DNA of 64,000 nucleotides, from assembly GCF_021249345.1 (NCBI RefSeq), contig NZ_CP089588.1, positions 1,240,001-1,304,000 of the forward strand, given 5' to 3'. Of the stretch, positions 7,901-16,602 are shown in pieces; position 1 is the stretch's first letter; the number at the start of each line of letters is the position of its first letter. This DNA comes from Halobacterium wangiae. Lineage in GTDB: Archaea; Halobacteriota; Halobacteria; Halobacteriales; Halobacteriaceae. Both the position numbers and the translations under genes were made by a program. Under the pieces are notes generated by a model, which saw only the letters and a list, made by a program, of their open reading frames with translations, did not search any database and was not told the origin of the DNA.

Positions 7901-10900
7901 GGTTGCCGTGGTACTTCGTGTCCACGCCGTCGCCGTCCGGGTCGCGGTCGTTCACCAGCACGCCCGGCGCGCTCACGTTCAGCCACTCGCCCTCCGTGAC
8001 GGTGTACGTGTCCGCGACAGCGGTCGGCGCGCGGTTCCCGGTCGCGTCGGGGTCCGGCACGACCTCGATGGTGACGACCCCGCCGGCGGTCTGCTCGCCG
8101 TGTTCGTCCTCGACCCAGTACGTGAACGAATCCGTCCCCGTGAAGCCCAGGTCCGGCGTGTACTCGAAGCCCCCGTTCACCGAGAACCGGTGGAGGGTCC
8201 CGTCGTCCGGGTTACCGTGGTACTTCGTGTCCACGTCGTCGCCATCCGGGTCGTAGTCGTTGGCGAGCACGCCCGGCGCAGAGACGTTCAGCCACTCGCC
8301 CTCCGTGACGGTGTACGTGTCCGCGACAGCGGTCGGCGCGCGGTTCCCGGTGGTGTCCGGGTCCGGGAGCACCTCGACAGTGACGGTGGCGGCCGTCAGG
8401 GACTCGTTCCCGTTCGCATCGTCGATCACGTAGGTGAACGTGTCGGCCCCGGTGAACCCCTCGTCGGGGCGGTACTCGAAGCCGCCGGTCACGGAGAACG
8501 TCTGGAGGTCACCGTGGCCCGGGTTCCCGTGGTACTTCGTGGTTATCGAGTGGTTTCGCGGGTCGACGTCGTTCGCGAGTACGCCCGGCGCGCTCACGTT
8601 CAGCCACTCGCCCTCGTAGACGGTGTAGTGGTCGTCGACTGCGACGGGGTTCGTCGCGTTCGGGTCGACCACCTCGACGGTGACGGTCCCGATGCCGGCC
8701 TCCGCACCACGCTCGTCCTCGACCCAGTACGTGAACGAGTCAGTCCCCGTGAAGCCCTCGTCGGAGAGGTACTCGAAGCCGCCCGGCCCGTAGAACCGGT
8801 GGAGGGTGCCGTCGTCCGGGTCACCGTGGTACTTCGTGTCGACGCCGTCGCCGTCGAGATCGTAGTCGTTGGCGAGCACGCCCGGCGCAGAGACGTTCAG
8901 CCACTCGCCCTCGAGGACGGCGTAGTGGTCGTCGAGGGGCGTCGGCTGCCAGTTCTCCTGGACGACGACGGTGACGGTCGTGTAGCTGGTCTCGCCGTCC
9001 TCGTCCTCGACCCAGTAGACGAAGCTGTCGGTCCCCGTGAAGCCCTCGTCGGAGAGGTACTCGAAGCCCCCGTTCACCGAGAACCGGTTGAGGGTGCCGT
9101 GGCTCGGGTTGCCGTGGTACTTCGTGTCCACGTCGTCCCCGTCCTGGTCCCAGTCGTTCGCGAGTACGCCCGGCGCGCTCACGTTCAGCCACTCGCCCGG
9201 CGCGACGGTGTACGTGTCCGCGACAGCGGTCGGCTCGCGGTTCTGCGGCGGGAGCACCTCGATGGTGACGGTGGCGTACGCGGTCTCGCCGTCCTCGTCC
9301 TCCATCCAGTAGCCGAACGTCTCGGTGCCGGTCTGCCACGAGTCGGCCCGGTACTCGAAGCCGCCCGTCACCGAGAACCGGTGGAGGTCGCCGTTCTCCG
9401 GGTCGCTGTGATACTTCGTGTCGAGGTCGTCCCCGTCCGGGTCGCGGTCGTTCACCAGCACGCCCGGCGCGCTCACGTTCAGCCACTCGCCCGCGTGCAC
9501 CGAGTAGTGGTCGTCGGTCGCGTCCGGCCCGCGGTTCGAGTCCGGCAGCACCTCGATGACGACCCGACCCAGGGTCGAGGAGCCGGCCGCCTCGTCCTCG
9601 GCCCGGTACGTGAACGAGTCCGTCCCCGTGAAGCCCGGGTCGGCCGTGTAGTTGAAGCCGCCACTGGCGCGGAACGACGCGAGCGTGCCGTTGCCCGGCT
9701 GGACGTAGCTGGGTGCGTCGATGGTGTCGTCGTCCGGGTCGAGGTCGTTCGCTAGCACGCCCGGCGCGCTCACGTTCAGCCACTCGCCCTCGTAGACGAC
9801 GTAGTAGTCGGTCGCCGTGACCGGTGCACGGTTCTGCTCGGCCCCGTTGCCCCGGATCGAGACGGAGACGTACGTGTCGTTGGTCGAAATCGGCAGCGAC
9901 GTGGCGGCGGGCCCCTGCCTGAGCGGAGCGAACCGGACCGTGACGTTGTGCGTCTCACCGGGCGCGACGACCGTCGAACCACCGCCGGAGACGACGCTGA
10001 ACGTCAGGAACGACGTCTCGAACGACGCGCCGTGGACAGCGAGCGGAGCATCGCCGTCGTTCCCGATGGTGACGTTGGCCGTGGCGGCCGACCCCACCGA
10101 CACGTTCCCGAAGTCGAGCGAGGACGGCGTCACGGTGACGCTCGGGGTGGGCACGCCCGTTCCCGACACGGAGACGCCGACCGACGGCGCCTCGGGGTCG
10201 TCGGTGAGCACGTTCAGGTTCGTGCCGAGCGAACTCTCGGTCTCCGGCGCGAACGAGACCGTGAACTCGTGGGAGTCGCCGACGGCCAGAACCCGCGACT
10301 CGTTCCCGGCGGTGACCTCGAACGCCGAGTGACCCGAGTTCGTCACGCCGTCGTAGCTCAGCGGTCCTGCGCCGTCGTTGGTGAGGGTGACGTTCGTCGT
10401 CGCGGTCTGCCCGACGGGGACGTCGCCGAAGTCGTAGCTCGTGGGTGTGACGGAGGCGTTCGGTGCCGGGGCGACGCCCGTACCGGTGAGCGTCCCCGTC
10501 AGTGCCCCCGAGAACAGCGTGTCGACCTCGAGCGTTGCCGTCCGCGTCCCGGACGCGGTCGGCGCGAACCGCAGCCAGATCGTCGCGCTGTCGCCGGGGT
10601 TGACGTTCGTCTGCGAAACGCTCAGGATGGAGTAGTCGCCCGGGTGCGTCCCGGAGAGCTGCGCGCCGTCGAGGTAGAGGGTCTCGGTTCCCTCGTTTTT
10701 CACCTGCACGAGGCGGTCGAGGTGGTCGCCGGTGTCCACGTCCCCGAAGTCGAGAGTCGTCTGCGAGAGGACCGGGTCCGCGGAGGCTTCGGTCACGGTC
10801 ACCTCGACCGGCGGCAGGCCCTCGATGGAGACGTCGTAGGTTCCGACCGCGTCCGGTGTCCACGTGAACTCGACGGTCTCGGTGTCGTAGAAGCCGGTGC

Positions 10901-12389
10901 CGACCTCAGCGGACGTCGTCTGCTTCACGACGCCGTCGACGGTGAACTCGGCCTCGTAGGAGCAGGCCGAGTCGGCGAGGTTCTCGACGGTGGCGTTGAC
11001 CGTCACCTGCTGACCGACGGCCGCGTCGGTCGGGTACGCGCCCAGGTCGTAGTAGTCGAACAGCACGCGTTCGGTGGCGGTCTCGCCGCCGTCGAGCGCG
11101 TACAGGGTGTGGGTGTACGAACTGTCGTTCAGACTAGCGACGAGCAGCCGGCCGTCGGCGACGACGGGCCGGAACGGCACCTCGGTCCCGGCGTGGTAGC
11201 GCCACGCGAGGTCGCCGGTCGTCCCGTCGACGGCGAGCACGTCCCCACGGCGCGTGCCGGCGTAGACGACGCCGTCCGCGACGGCGGGTGCGAGCGCGAC
11301 CATCCGGCCGTGGCTCAGGCCGTAGTCGAGGCTGCCGGAGAGCCGGTGGAGCCACCGCTGCTCGCCGGTCGTGGCGTCGAGCGCGCGGACAGTGTGGCCC
11401 GAGGAGACGTAGACGGAACCCCCGGACGCCGCGGCCGCAGTCGGCCGATCGTTCAGGTCGTGGATCCACTCGACGTGGCCGTCGGTGGCGTCGAGAGCGT
11501 ACAGCTTCGGGTCGTGGGTCTCGGTGCCGCCGCCGACGTAGACCGTGCCGTTCACGAGCGTCGGCGTCATCGAGACGACGCCCTCGACCTCGAACCGCCA
11601 GCGCTCGGAGCCATCCGACGCGTTCAGCGCGTAGACGGAGTGCTCGCGGGCGAAGCCGTCGTCGACGCGCGCCGTCGCGTAGACGGTGTCGCCGTGTGCA
11701 GCGAGGCCGCCCGTGGACGCGCCGGCGTAGCTCCGCCACCAATCCTCGCTGCCGGTCCGGAGGTCGAACGCGTGGAGGCGCACCCCGCTGCCGTACGTGG
11801 CTTGCTCGGCGTAGAGCGTGCCGTCGGCGACGACTGACGACTGCACGTCGAAGTCGGTGTTGTTCCAGAGCTCGGTACCGTTCGCAGCGTGGAACACGTA
11901 CAGCTCGTCCCAGTACGGGCTGGTGGCGACGACGAGGTCGTCCGAGACCGATACCCTGTCGGCTCTGACGCCGGTGACGTTCCAGAGCTCGGTGCCGGTT
12001 TCGTTGTCGAGCGCGCGGAGGCTGCTGTCGCCCGGCACGAACACGCGGCCGTCGGCGACGACTGCGGGGTTCTGGTCGTGGTCGTCGTACTCGTGAATCC
12101 AGCGGGCGTCGACCGCCGTCTTCGGGCCGACGACGTCGGTCGCCCCGGATCGGTTCGCGTCGTGGCCGGCGGTCGGCCAGTCGCCCGAGGAGGGTGGGTC
12201 GTCGATGGCCGCCGAGTCGCCGACTGTGGCGGGCTCGGAGAGCGACGCGGTACCAGCCGGCGACGTCGGCGAGTCGAGCGCGCCAGCTGTCCCCGCCGCA
12301 ACCGACGAGACGACGAGAAGCGTCGCCACGAGCGTCGCAAGCACCTGCTCCGTTCGGATGTGTCTACACGAGAAGGGGCCTGTTGCCAT
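4986..12389 (-). CDS. Giant secreted PQQ/tandem-repeat surface protein
   Basis: A 2,467-residue predicted cell-surface protein. Order: signal peptide (1-41, hydrophobic core LATLVATLLVVSSVAAGTAG), PQQ/WD-like beta-propeller (about 50-435), CARDB-like domain (440-530), three ASPM/SPD-2/Hydin (ASH) domains (533-840, FGDV and FGNV strands), eight tandem cadherin-like repeats of about 100 residues (853-1645), a fourth ASH domain, Ig-like modules, a PGF-pre-PGF domain (about 2235-2400), a Thr-rich linker and a C-terminal membrane helix. Many N-x-T/S sites suggest heavy N-glycosylation. The chosen ATG directly precedes the signal peptide; the frame runs open upstream. It is likely an adhesin or surface receptor, with function inferred only from architecture. 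It diverges from a regulator that may control it. Confidence 0.9.
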   Translation of the reverse strand: MATGPFSCRHIRTEQVLATLVATLLVVSSVAAGTAGALDSPTSPAGTASLSEPATVGDSAAIDDPPSSGDWPTAGHDANRSGATDVVGPKTAVDARWIHEYDDHDQNPAVVADGRVFVPGDSSLRALDNETGTELWNVTGVRADRVSVSDDLVVATSPYWDELYVFHAANGTELWNNTDFDVQSSVVADGTLYAEQATYGSGVRLHAFDLRTGSEDWWRSYAGASTGGLAAHGDTVYATARVDDGFAREHSVYALNASDGSERWRFEVEGVVSMTPTLVNGTVYVGGGTETHDPKLYALDATDGHVEWIHDLNDRPTAAAASGGSVYVSSGHTVRALDATTGEQRWLHRLSGSLDYGLSHGRMVALAPAVADGVVYAGTRRGDVLAVDGTTGDLAWRYHAGTEVPFRPVVADGRLLVASLNDSSYTHTLYALDGGETATERVLFDYYDLGAYPTDAAVGQQVTVNATVENLADSACSYEAEFTVDGVVKQTTSAEVGTGFYDTETVEFTWTPDAVGTYDVSIEGLPPVEVTVTEASADPVLSQTTLDFGDVDTGDHLDRLVQVKNEGTETLYLDGAQLSGTHPGDYSILSVSQTNVNPGDSATIWLRFAPTASGTRTATLEVDTLFSGALTGTLTGTGVAPAPNASVTPTSYDFGDVPVGQTATTNVTLTNDGAGPLSYDGVTNSGHSAFEVTAGNESRVLAVGDSHEFTVSFAPETESSLGTNLNVLTDDPEAPSVGVSVSGTGVPTPSVTVTPSSLDFGNVSVGSAATANVTIGNDGDAPLAVHGASFETSFLTFSVVSGGGSTVVAPGETHNVTVRFAPLRQGPAATSLPISTNDTYVSVSIRGNGAEQNRAPVTATDYYVVYEGEWLNVSAPGVLANDLDPDDDTIDAPSYVQPGNGTLASFRASGGFNYTADPGFTGTDSFTYRAEDEAAGSSTLGRVVIEVLPDSNRGPDATDDHYSVHAGEWLNVSAPGVLVNDRDPDGDDLDTKYHSDPENGDLHRFSVTGGFEYRADSWQTGTETFGYWMEDEDGETAYATVTIEVLPPQNREPTAVADTYTVAPGEWLNVSAPGVLANDWDQDGDDVDTKYHGNPSHGTLNRFSVNGGFEYLSDEGFTGTDSFVYWVEDEDGETSYTTVTVVVQENWQPTPLDDHYAVLEGEWLNVSAPGVLANDYDLDGDGVDTKYHGDPDDGTLHRFYGPGGFEYLSDEGFTGTDSFTYWVEDERGAEAGIGTVTVEVVDPNATNPVAVDDHYTVYEGEWLNVSAPGVLANDVDPRNHSITTKYHGNPGHGDLQTFSVTGGFEYRPDEGFTGADTFTYVIDDANGNESLTAATVTVEVLPDPDTTGNRAPTAVADTYTVTEGEWLNVSAPGVLANDYDPDGDDVDTKYHGNPDDGTLHRFSVNGGFEYTPDLGFTGTDSFTYWVEDEHGEQTAGGVVTIEVVPDPDATGNRAPTAVADTYTVTEGEWLNVSAPGVLVNDRDPDGDGVDTKYHGNPSHGTLNRFSVTGGFEYRPDPGFTGTDSFAYWVEDEHGATAAGGVVTVTVLPDPNRAPEPVPDDYVVLQGETLDVSAPGVLANDYDLDGDGVVTKYHGNPSHGDLNRFSVTGGFEYTPDPDFVGVDSFTYWVEDEHGEQAAGGTVTITVVDASTTGTADVAIARDEVDFGTVPAGTTARETLTVANVGDLNLTVSGATLSGPNATDFAVVGGNATDVLGYGGTNAFVVEYAPTGLGASEATLTVHSDSPGEEAVNVTLAGTSYDGADPTIHAVNVTGSYADDSNPNGSVVYENETVAFEVDATDAHGTVQDVRVTLNARTAGDTASAFASENGTTGNWTTTVDVSALAEDEYDVTVLASDSRGNWRTVTVNDSVVVDRTPPPLAASVTRLDASNANVTVRSSEPLLNGTLSVDVERPDGNVVTVTMTDEGDHWNGTFATPADGQYGLSVTALDLAGNRGSDTATTRLTTANTTNNTITVQMEPSGLFVRFNTNRSVNDTFVTMTESKVPVAPLVRGQAGLQFLDAALDKRLTGNLSYAVIGIPVDPSLLPQGADGDDVRFRYFNETRGQWTRVPTTIENVTLNGTTGRYWVATVTHFSTYGAVVTDTTPPTITSSTPVDGHEFAAGTTATTLRVDFADAPAGVDADRTAVLFDGTDVTTDGATTITSSSVEYAATGLADGSSHQLEVTVVDELGNSVTEVVSFTVAAPANSGGSPSSGGPAGGSDGDSPSTGSGGSGPAAPAPAVTVTSLGDAGFDATVTDARADQPATIGFPAGELGAAGVSLDSLAVTPTTDGDVALSVSASDSPPAGGATFAVAGQRSVAYIDVAHPSVPDDRITGATFRFTVARDSLADRGVQPDDVTLYRHHDGAWGAIDTRVVDETADSVVYEATAPGLSVFVVATRAAPTTQGTTTVGPTTTAGTTTTAQSPGTTTAATTEPSADVGAGQDAVALAVLALLALAAAAVYLGCRD
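7450..9830 (-). repeat. Eight tandem cadherin-like coding repeats
   Basis: This is a repeat array inside the giant surface-protein gene. Each unit is about 290-310 bases and begins with a conserved GEWLNVSAPGVLANDxDPDGD segment, followed by TKYHGNPxHG, GGFEY and GTDSFTYWVEDE. The eighth unit (nearest the C terminus) has ETLDVSAPGVL instead. The Asp-rich DPDGDD loops could bind calcium, as in related VCBS/tandem-95 repeats. Core motifs lie near 7670, 7960, 8270, 8580, 8880, 9170, 9460 and 9760. High nucleotide similarity between units makes the copy number prone to change by recombination. Confidence 0.92.
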
Positions 12390-12524
12390 ATGATAACCGC
12401 ATGACGCAGTCACGCTCCCTATATGCATCCACCGCACGTCGTTCGGCGAGCGGACGACGTCCGGAACGTGGAACGCGTTCCACGAGAGGAAACAGCTTTG
12501 ATGTGTGCCTGCGCGGGAACTGTA

Positions 12525-13319
12525 ATGGCCGCCGAGACGCCCGAAGGAGGGGACAACAGTCTCCCGATCGAGAGTATCAAGCGGGCTGATACGCTCGACG
12601 CGCTCCACGAGGGGGCGATGGACCGCGCCGACCTCATGGCGACGCTGGACGTGTCGCGGACGACCGTCCACCGCGTCGTCCGAGCGCTGGAGGGCCGGGG
12701 CCTGATCGTACAGGACGGCAGCGAGTTCCGACTGACACCGCTCGGGCGGGCGGTCGCCGCCGAGGTCGCGTCGTTCCGCCGGGGCGTCCGGACGGCCAGT
12801 CGACTCGAGCCACTGCTGGAAGCGGTCGGCGACGACGCGGCGGCCATCGACGTGTCGCTGTTCGAGGACGCCACTGTCACCACGATGGCACCGACGAACC
12901 CCTACGGGCCGGTCGGCCGGTTCATGGAACTCCTGGTCGCGTCGCCGAGCCTCCGCGGGTTCGACACGACGACCATCGCGCCCGTGTTCGTCGACAACAT
13001 CCGCGACGAGATACTCGGCGGGATGGAGGTCGACGTCGTCTACCTGCCCGCCGTCGTCGACGCCGTGGTCGACAGCTACCCCGACGAGGTCCGCGCCGCG
13101 GTCGACTCCGGGCGGCTGACGCTTTCCACCCACCCCGACCTCCCGTACGGGCTCGCGATCTTCGAGGACCGGATCGGCGTCGGCGGGTACGACGCCGAGA
13201 CCGGGATGCTCCGGGCGTTCGTCGACACGAGCGACCCCGCCGCACGGGAGTGGGCGCTCGCCGAGTACGAGCGCTACCGCGAGGAAGCGACGGTACTGGA
13301 CCTGTCGGCGGAGGAGTGA
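12525..13319 (+). CDS. Winged-helix regulator with FilR1/DUF1724-like domain
   Basis: A 264-residue predicted transcription factor. Residues 15-75 form a winged helix (MDRADLMATLDVSRTTVHRV as the HTH, LIVQDGSEFRLTPLG as the wing). The rest is the alpha/beta ligand-type domain seen in haloarchaeal FilR1/DUF1724 regulators. It is transcribed away from the giant surface-protein gene across 135 bases, so control of that gene and itself is plausible but unproven. The start chosen is the ATG at 12525; an in-frame ATG at 12501 would add MCACAGTV, which looks less likely. The ligand is unknown. Confidence 0.82.
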   Translation: MAAETPEGGDNSLPIESIKRADTLDALHEGAMDRADLMATLDVSRTTVHRVVRALEGRGLIVQDGSEFRLTPLGRAVAAEVASFRRGVRTASRLEPLLEAVGDDAAAIDVSLFEDATVTTMAPTNPYGPVGRFMELLVASPSLRGFDTTTIAPVFVDNIRDEILGGMEVDVVYLPAVVDAVVDSYPDEVRAAVDSGRLTLSTHPDLPYGLAIFEDRIGVGGYDAETGMLRAFVDTSDPAAREWALAEYERYREEATVLDLSAEE

Positions 13320-13411
13320 TCGCGCCGAACTCGCATCCGGCACGCGTCCACGGGACCCTCGCGCCAGCCCTCCGCTGGGTCGGTCGCGCCGAGTGACGAC
13401 GCACTCTCTCT

Positions 13412-13486
13412 GTCGATTTCGACGCCCTCCTCCCACTTCGCGACGCACTGGAACGTCCCGGTGCAGGTGTCCCGGTCGTACTCGAA
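13412..13486 (-). pseudogene. Ferredoxin fragment (25 codons)
   Basis: On the minus strand the sequence reads FEYDRDTCTGTFQCVAKWEE then GVEID. It matches residues 4-28 of the intact ferredoxin at 4693-4941 almost residue for residue, including both N-terminal cluster cysteines. The start codon is gone (CTATTC replaces ATGCGAATC) and downstream the frame becomes unrelated (RESASSLGATDPAEGWREG). It has the same orientation as the intact gene, with the giant surface protein and its regulator between them. It looks like a decayed duplicate or a scar of an insertion or recombination. Confidence 0.8.
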
Positions 13487-13560
13487 TAGTGGTCTGCGGC
13501 AGCCCCGGGGTAGATCGTTGCCGGGGACGAGAACGACCACCCCTGCACGTCCGCCCCGAC

Positions 13561-13594
13561 AGTTTAAACCGCGGGACGTGCCTATCCCGGTCCA
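13561..13594 (+). promoter_or_regulatory. Probable hel308 promoter
   Basis: The palindromic AGTTTAAACC (13561-13570) is a good TATA-box candidate 25-30 bases before the hel308 ATG, consistent with a leaderless transcript. Confidence 0.55.
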
Positions 13595-15958
13595 ATGAAC
13601 GTCGCGGACATCTCGGGGCTGCCCGAGGGGGTCGCCGAGCACCTCGAGAGCGAGGGCATCGAGGAGCTCTACCCCCCACAGGCGGAGGCCGTCGAGGCGG
13701 GCGCCACCGAGGGCGAGAGCCTCGTCGCCAGCGTGCCGACTGCGAGCGGGAAGACCCTCATCGCGGAACTGGCGATGCTGTCGGCCATCGAGCGCGGCGG
13801 CACGGCGCTGTACATCGTGCCGCTGCGCGCGCTCGCCGGCGAGAAGGCCACCGAGTTCGAGGCCTTCGAGCAGTTCGGCATCTCGGTGGGCGTCTCGACG
13901 GGGAACTACCAGAGCGACGGCGAACGGCTCTCGGACAACGACATCGTCGTCGCCACCTCCGAGAAGGTCGACTCGCTCGTGCGCAACGGCGCGGGCTGGA
14001 TCGACGACCTGGCCTGCGTGGTCGCCGACGAGGTCCACCTCGTGGACGACCAGCACCGCGGCCCGACCCTGGAGGTGACGCTCGCGAAACTCCGTCAGCG
14101 CGTGCCCGACCTCCAGGTCGTGGCGCTGTCGGCGACGGTCGGGAACGCCGACGAGATCGCCGACTGGCTGGACGCCGCGCTCGTCGACACCGACTGGCGG
14201 CCCATCGACCTGCGGACGGGCGTCCACTACGGGCAGGCGGTCCACTACGACGACGGCACCCAGGAGGAGCTCTCGGTGGGGTCAGGGAGCCAGACCGCGG
14301 CCGTCGTCGCTGATACCCTGAAGGACGACGGCTCGACGCTCGTGTTCGTGAACTCCCGGCGGAACGCCGAAGCGGCGGCCCGCCGGCTCTCGGACGTGAC
14401 GAAGGGGTCGCTGAGCGCCGACCAGCGCGACCGCCTCCGCGAGGTGGCCGAGGAGATCCGGGGCGTCAGCGACACGGAGACGAGCGACGACCTGGCGGAC
14501 GCCGTGGCGAAGGGCGCGGCGTTCCACCACGCGGGCCTCGCCCGCGAACACCGCGAACTCGTCGAGGACGCGTTCCGGGAACGCCTCATCCGCGTGGTCG
14601 CGGCGACGCCGACGCTGGCGGCGGGCGTGAACACGCCCTCGCGACGGGTCGTAGTGCGGGACTGGCAGCGCTACGACGGCACCGCGGGCGGGATGCAACC
14701 CCTCTCGGTGCTCGAAGTCCACCAGATGTTCGGGCGCGCGGGCCGCCCGGGCCTCGACCCGTACGGGGAGGCCGTCCTCCTGGCGAACGGTCACGACGAA
14801 CTGGAGGAGCTGTTCGACCGCTACATCTACGCGGAGCCCGACCCCGTGCGCTCGAAACTCGCGGCCGAGCCGGCGCTCCGGACGCACGTGCTGGCGGCCG
14901 TCGCGACGGGGTTCACAACCACCGAGGAGGCGCTCCACGAGTTCCTCGGGGAGACGCTGTACGCCGCCCAGACAGACGATCCGAGGCGCCTGGAGAGCGT
15001 CACGCGGGACGTGCTCGCCTACCTGGAGGCCAACGAGTTCGTCGAGCGGGAGAACGGCGCGCTGCGCGCGACCACCACCGGGCACCTCGTGAGCCAGCTG
15101 TACGTCGACCCGATGAGCGCGGCGACGCTCGTGGACGGACTGCGGGATGCCGCACGCGCGGCCGAGCGAAGCGAGGCCGCGGACGGAGCGAGCGGCGAAG
15201 CCGCGAGCCGCGCGGACGAGGCTGGCGGGCCGTTCCAGACGGCCAGCGACCTCCAGACCGAGGCGGAGCCGATTCCCGAGGACGTCGACGTCGAACTGAC
15301 GCCGCTCGGGCTCTACCACCTCGTGAGCCGGACGCCGGACATGTATGAGCTCTACCTCCGGTCTGGCGACCGGGAGACGTACACGGAACTGGCCTACGAG
15401 GTCGAGGACCAGTTGCTCGGCCCGGCGCCCCGAGAGGAGGAGGCCCACTGGGAGGACTGGCTGTCGGCGCTGAAGACCGCGAAGCTCCTCGACGACTGGG
15501 CCTCGGAACTCGACGAGGACCGCATCGCGGAGCGCTACGGCGTCGGGCCGGGGGACATCCGCGGGAAGGTCGAGACGGCGGAGTGGCTGCTGAACGCGAC
15601 CGAACGGCTCGCCGCCGACATCGGCGTCGGCGCGACCGCGGTCCGGGCGGCCCGCAAGCGCGTGCAGTACGGCGTCCGCGAGGAGCTACTGGACCTCGCG
15701 GGCGTCAGGGACGTCGGCCGGAAGCGCGCGCGACGGCTGTACGAGGCGGGCATCGAGACGCGGGCGGACCTCCGGAACGCCGAGAAGAGCGTCGTCCTGG
15801 GCGCGGTCCGGGGGCGCCGGAAGACGGCCGAGCGCATCCTGGAGAACGTCGGCCACCCGAACCCGGACCTGACGGACGTCGACGCGGACGCAGACACGGT
15901 CGCGGCGGTCGAGGAGAGCGAACGCGACGGGCAGGCGAACCTGGGGGACTTCTCGTGA
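13595..15958 (+). CDS. hel308: ATP-dependent DNA helicase Hel308 (Ski2 superfamily)
   Basis: A 787-residue superfamily 2 helicase that unwinds lagging strands at stalled forks. Seen: [11 protein letters not shown] (Q-motif region), Walker A TASGKT (about residue 50), DEVH (about 144), [37 protein letters not shown], and GRAGRPG in motif VI. A winged helix, ratchet domain and C-terminal HhH ([19 protein letters not shown]) follow. Length is slightly above archaeal relatives because of a low-complexity insert around residues 520-545 encoded by hairpin-forming DNA (15157-15210). Its TGA overlaps the GTG of cgi121, so they are translationally coupled, a pairing I recall as common in haloarchaea. 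Confidence 0.95.
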   Translation: MNVADISGLPEGVAEHLESEGIEELYPPQAEAVEAGATEGESLVASVPTASGKTLIAELAMLSAIERGGTALYIVPLRALAGEKATEFEAFEQFGISVGVSTGNYQSDGERLSDNDIVVATSEKVDSLVRNGAGWIDDLACVVADEVHLVDDQHRGPTLEVTLAKLRQRVPDLQVVALSATVGNADEIADWLDAALVDTDWRPIDLRTGVHYGQAVHYDDGTQEELSVGSGSQTAAVVADTLKDDGSTLVFVNSRRNAEAAARRLSDVTKGSLSADQRDRLREVAEEIRGVSDTETSDDLADAVAKGAAFHHAGLAREHRELVEDAFRERLIRVVAATPTLAAGVNTPSRRVVVRDWQRYDGTAGGMQPLSVLEVHQMFGRAGRPGLDPYGEAVLLANGHDELEELFDRYIYAEPDPVRSKLAAEPALRTHVLAAVATGFTTTEEALHEFLGETLYAAQTDDPRRLESVTRDVLAYLEANEFVERENGALRATTTGHLVSQLYVDPMSAATLVDGLRDAARAAERSEAADGASGEAASRADEAGGPFQTASDLQTEAEPIPEDVDVELTPLGLYHLVSRTPDMYELYLRSGDRETYTELAYEVEDQLLGPAPREEEAHWEDWLSALKTAKLLDDWASELDEDRIAERYGVGPGDIRGKVETAEWLLNATERLAADIGVGATAVRAARKRVQYGVREELLDLAGVRDVGRKRARRLYEAGIETRADLRNAEKSVVLGAVRGRRKTAERILENVGHPNPDLTDVDADADTVAAVEESERDGQANLGDFS
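15157..15181 (+). repeat. Hairpin-forming repeat inside hel308
   Basis: CGCGGCC (15157-15163) pairs with GGCCGCG (15175-15181) around the loop GAGCGAAGCGA. The downstream bases contain further GCGGC/GCCGC pairs. It encodes the Ala/Glu/Ser-rich insert [20 protein letters not shown] of the helicase. The loop resembles those of non-coding hairpins after mdh (4013) and in 41621-41842, suggesting a dispersed element that has entered a coding region. Confidence 0.55.
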
Positions 15959-16437
15959 GAGTCGTCGAGGGCGTCGCGAGCGTCGACGACGTGGACGCGT
16001 TCGTCGCCACCCTCGGCGACGTCGGCGACGAGCACGGTTGTGCGGTGCAGGCGTTCGACGCGGACTACGTCGCGGACCGCGCGCACCTCGAGTCCGCCGT
16101 CGCGCACGCGAACCGGGCGTTCGAGCGCGGGGAGAACGTTGCCAGTGACCGTGCAGTCGAGATTCTGCTGTACGCGGCGGGCCGCCGCCAGATTCGACGC
16201 GCGCTCGCGATGGGCGTCGACGAGGGCGAACACGAGGTAGTCGTCGTCGTGGATGGTGAGAACGAAGCGGCCGCTGCGAGCGCGGTCGCGGACCTGCTCG
16301 ACGAGCGGGCGACCCTCGGCGGGGACCCGGCGGCGCTGCGAGAGTTCTTCGACGTGAGCGACGACGAGTACGCGGTCGTCGACGACCTCTCCGGGGTCGT
16401 CCGGGAGCGCGTGGCGCTGCTCGACGTCGAGAAGTGA
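15955..16437 (+). CDS. cgi121: KEOPS complex subunit Cgi121
   Basis: A 160-residue protein of the Cgi121/TPRKB family, the KEOPS subunit that binds tRNA and Bud32 during threonylcarbamoyladenosine (t6A) synthesis. Recognisable parts are the early [19 protein letters not shown] region and the [20 protein letters not shown] helix with MGVDEG, plus the C-terminal domain [11 protein letters not shown]. The start is GTG at 15955, overlapping the hel308 TGA (GTGA). Other KEOPS genes are not in the window, so the link to Hel308 is by co-transcription only. Confidence 0.9.
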   Translation: MRVVEGVASVDDVDAFVATLGDVGDEHGCAVQAFDADYVADRAHLESAVAHANRAFERGENVASDRAVEILLYAAGRRQIRRALAMGVDEGEHEVVVVVDGENEAAAASAVADLLDERATLGGDPAALREFFDVSDDEYAVVDDLSGVVRERVALLDVEK

Positions 16438-16455
16438 GGCGTGCTCGCACACCAC

Positions 16456-16478
16456 GTTCCAGTCGAAACGAAGGGGTC
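16456..16478 (+). other. Origin-recognition-box-like element, intergenic
   Basis: The sequence GTTCC followed by AGTCGAAACGAAGGGGTC in the gap after cgi121 is nearly identical to the ORBs around orc1 about 40 kb away (box at 55981-56003). A weaker half-copy (CTCCAGTCGAAACGG) lies near 16559. Binding of Orc1 here is an inference from sequence alone. Confidence 0.6.
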
Positions 16479-16602
16479 GCGTCGCCGCGCTACCCCACGG
16501 TTTCGCGTGCCAGAAGGTAGTGAGGAGGTCGCTGGGACCGCGAGCCGTCGGTGAGTTCTCCAGTCGAAACGGCGCCCGCGGAGAGCAGACGAGCGTCAGA
16601 CG

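Noticed and set aside
7791-9755. Long open frame of about 650 codons on the plus strand
   Set aside because: It is antisense to the surface-protein repeats; its product is Arg/Val-rich and periodic, a mirror of the repeats rather than a protein.
7450-9830. Regularly spaced repeats of about 300 bases that could suggest a CRISPR or satellite array
   Set aside because: The repeats keep one reading frame and encode conserved cadherin-like domains of a single protein; unit length and lack of spacers rule out CRISPR.
4986-13679. Surface-protein frame extended 430 codons upstream
   Set aside because: The extension covers the divergent regulator and the ferredoxin fragment; the signal peptide directly follows the ATG at 12389.
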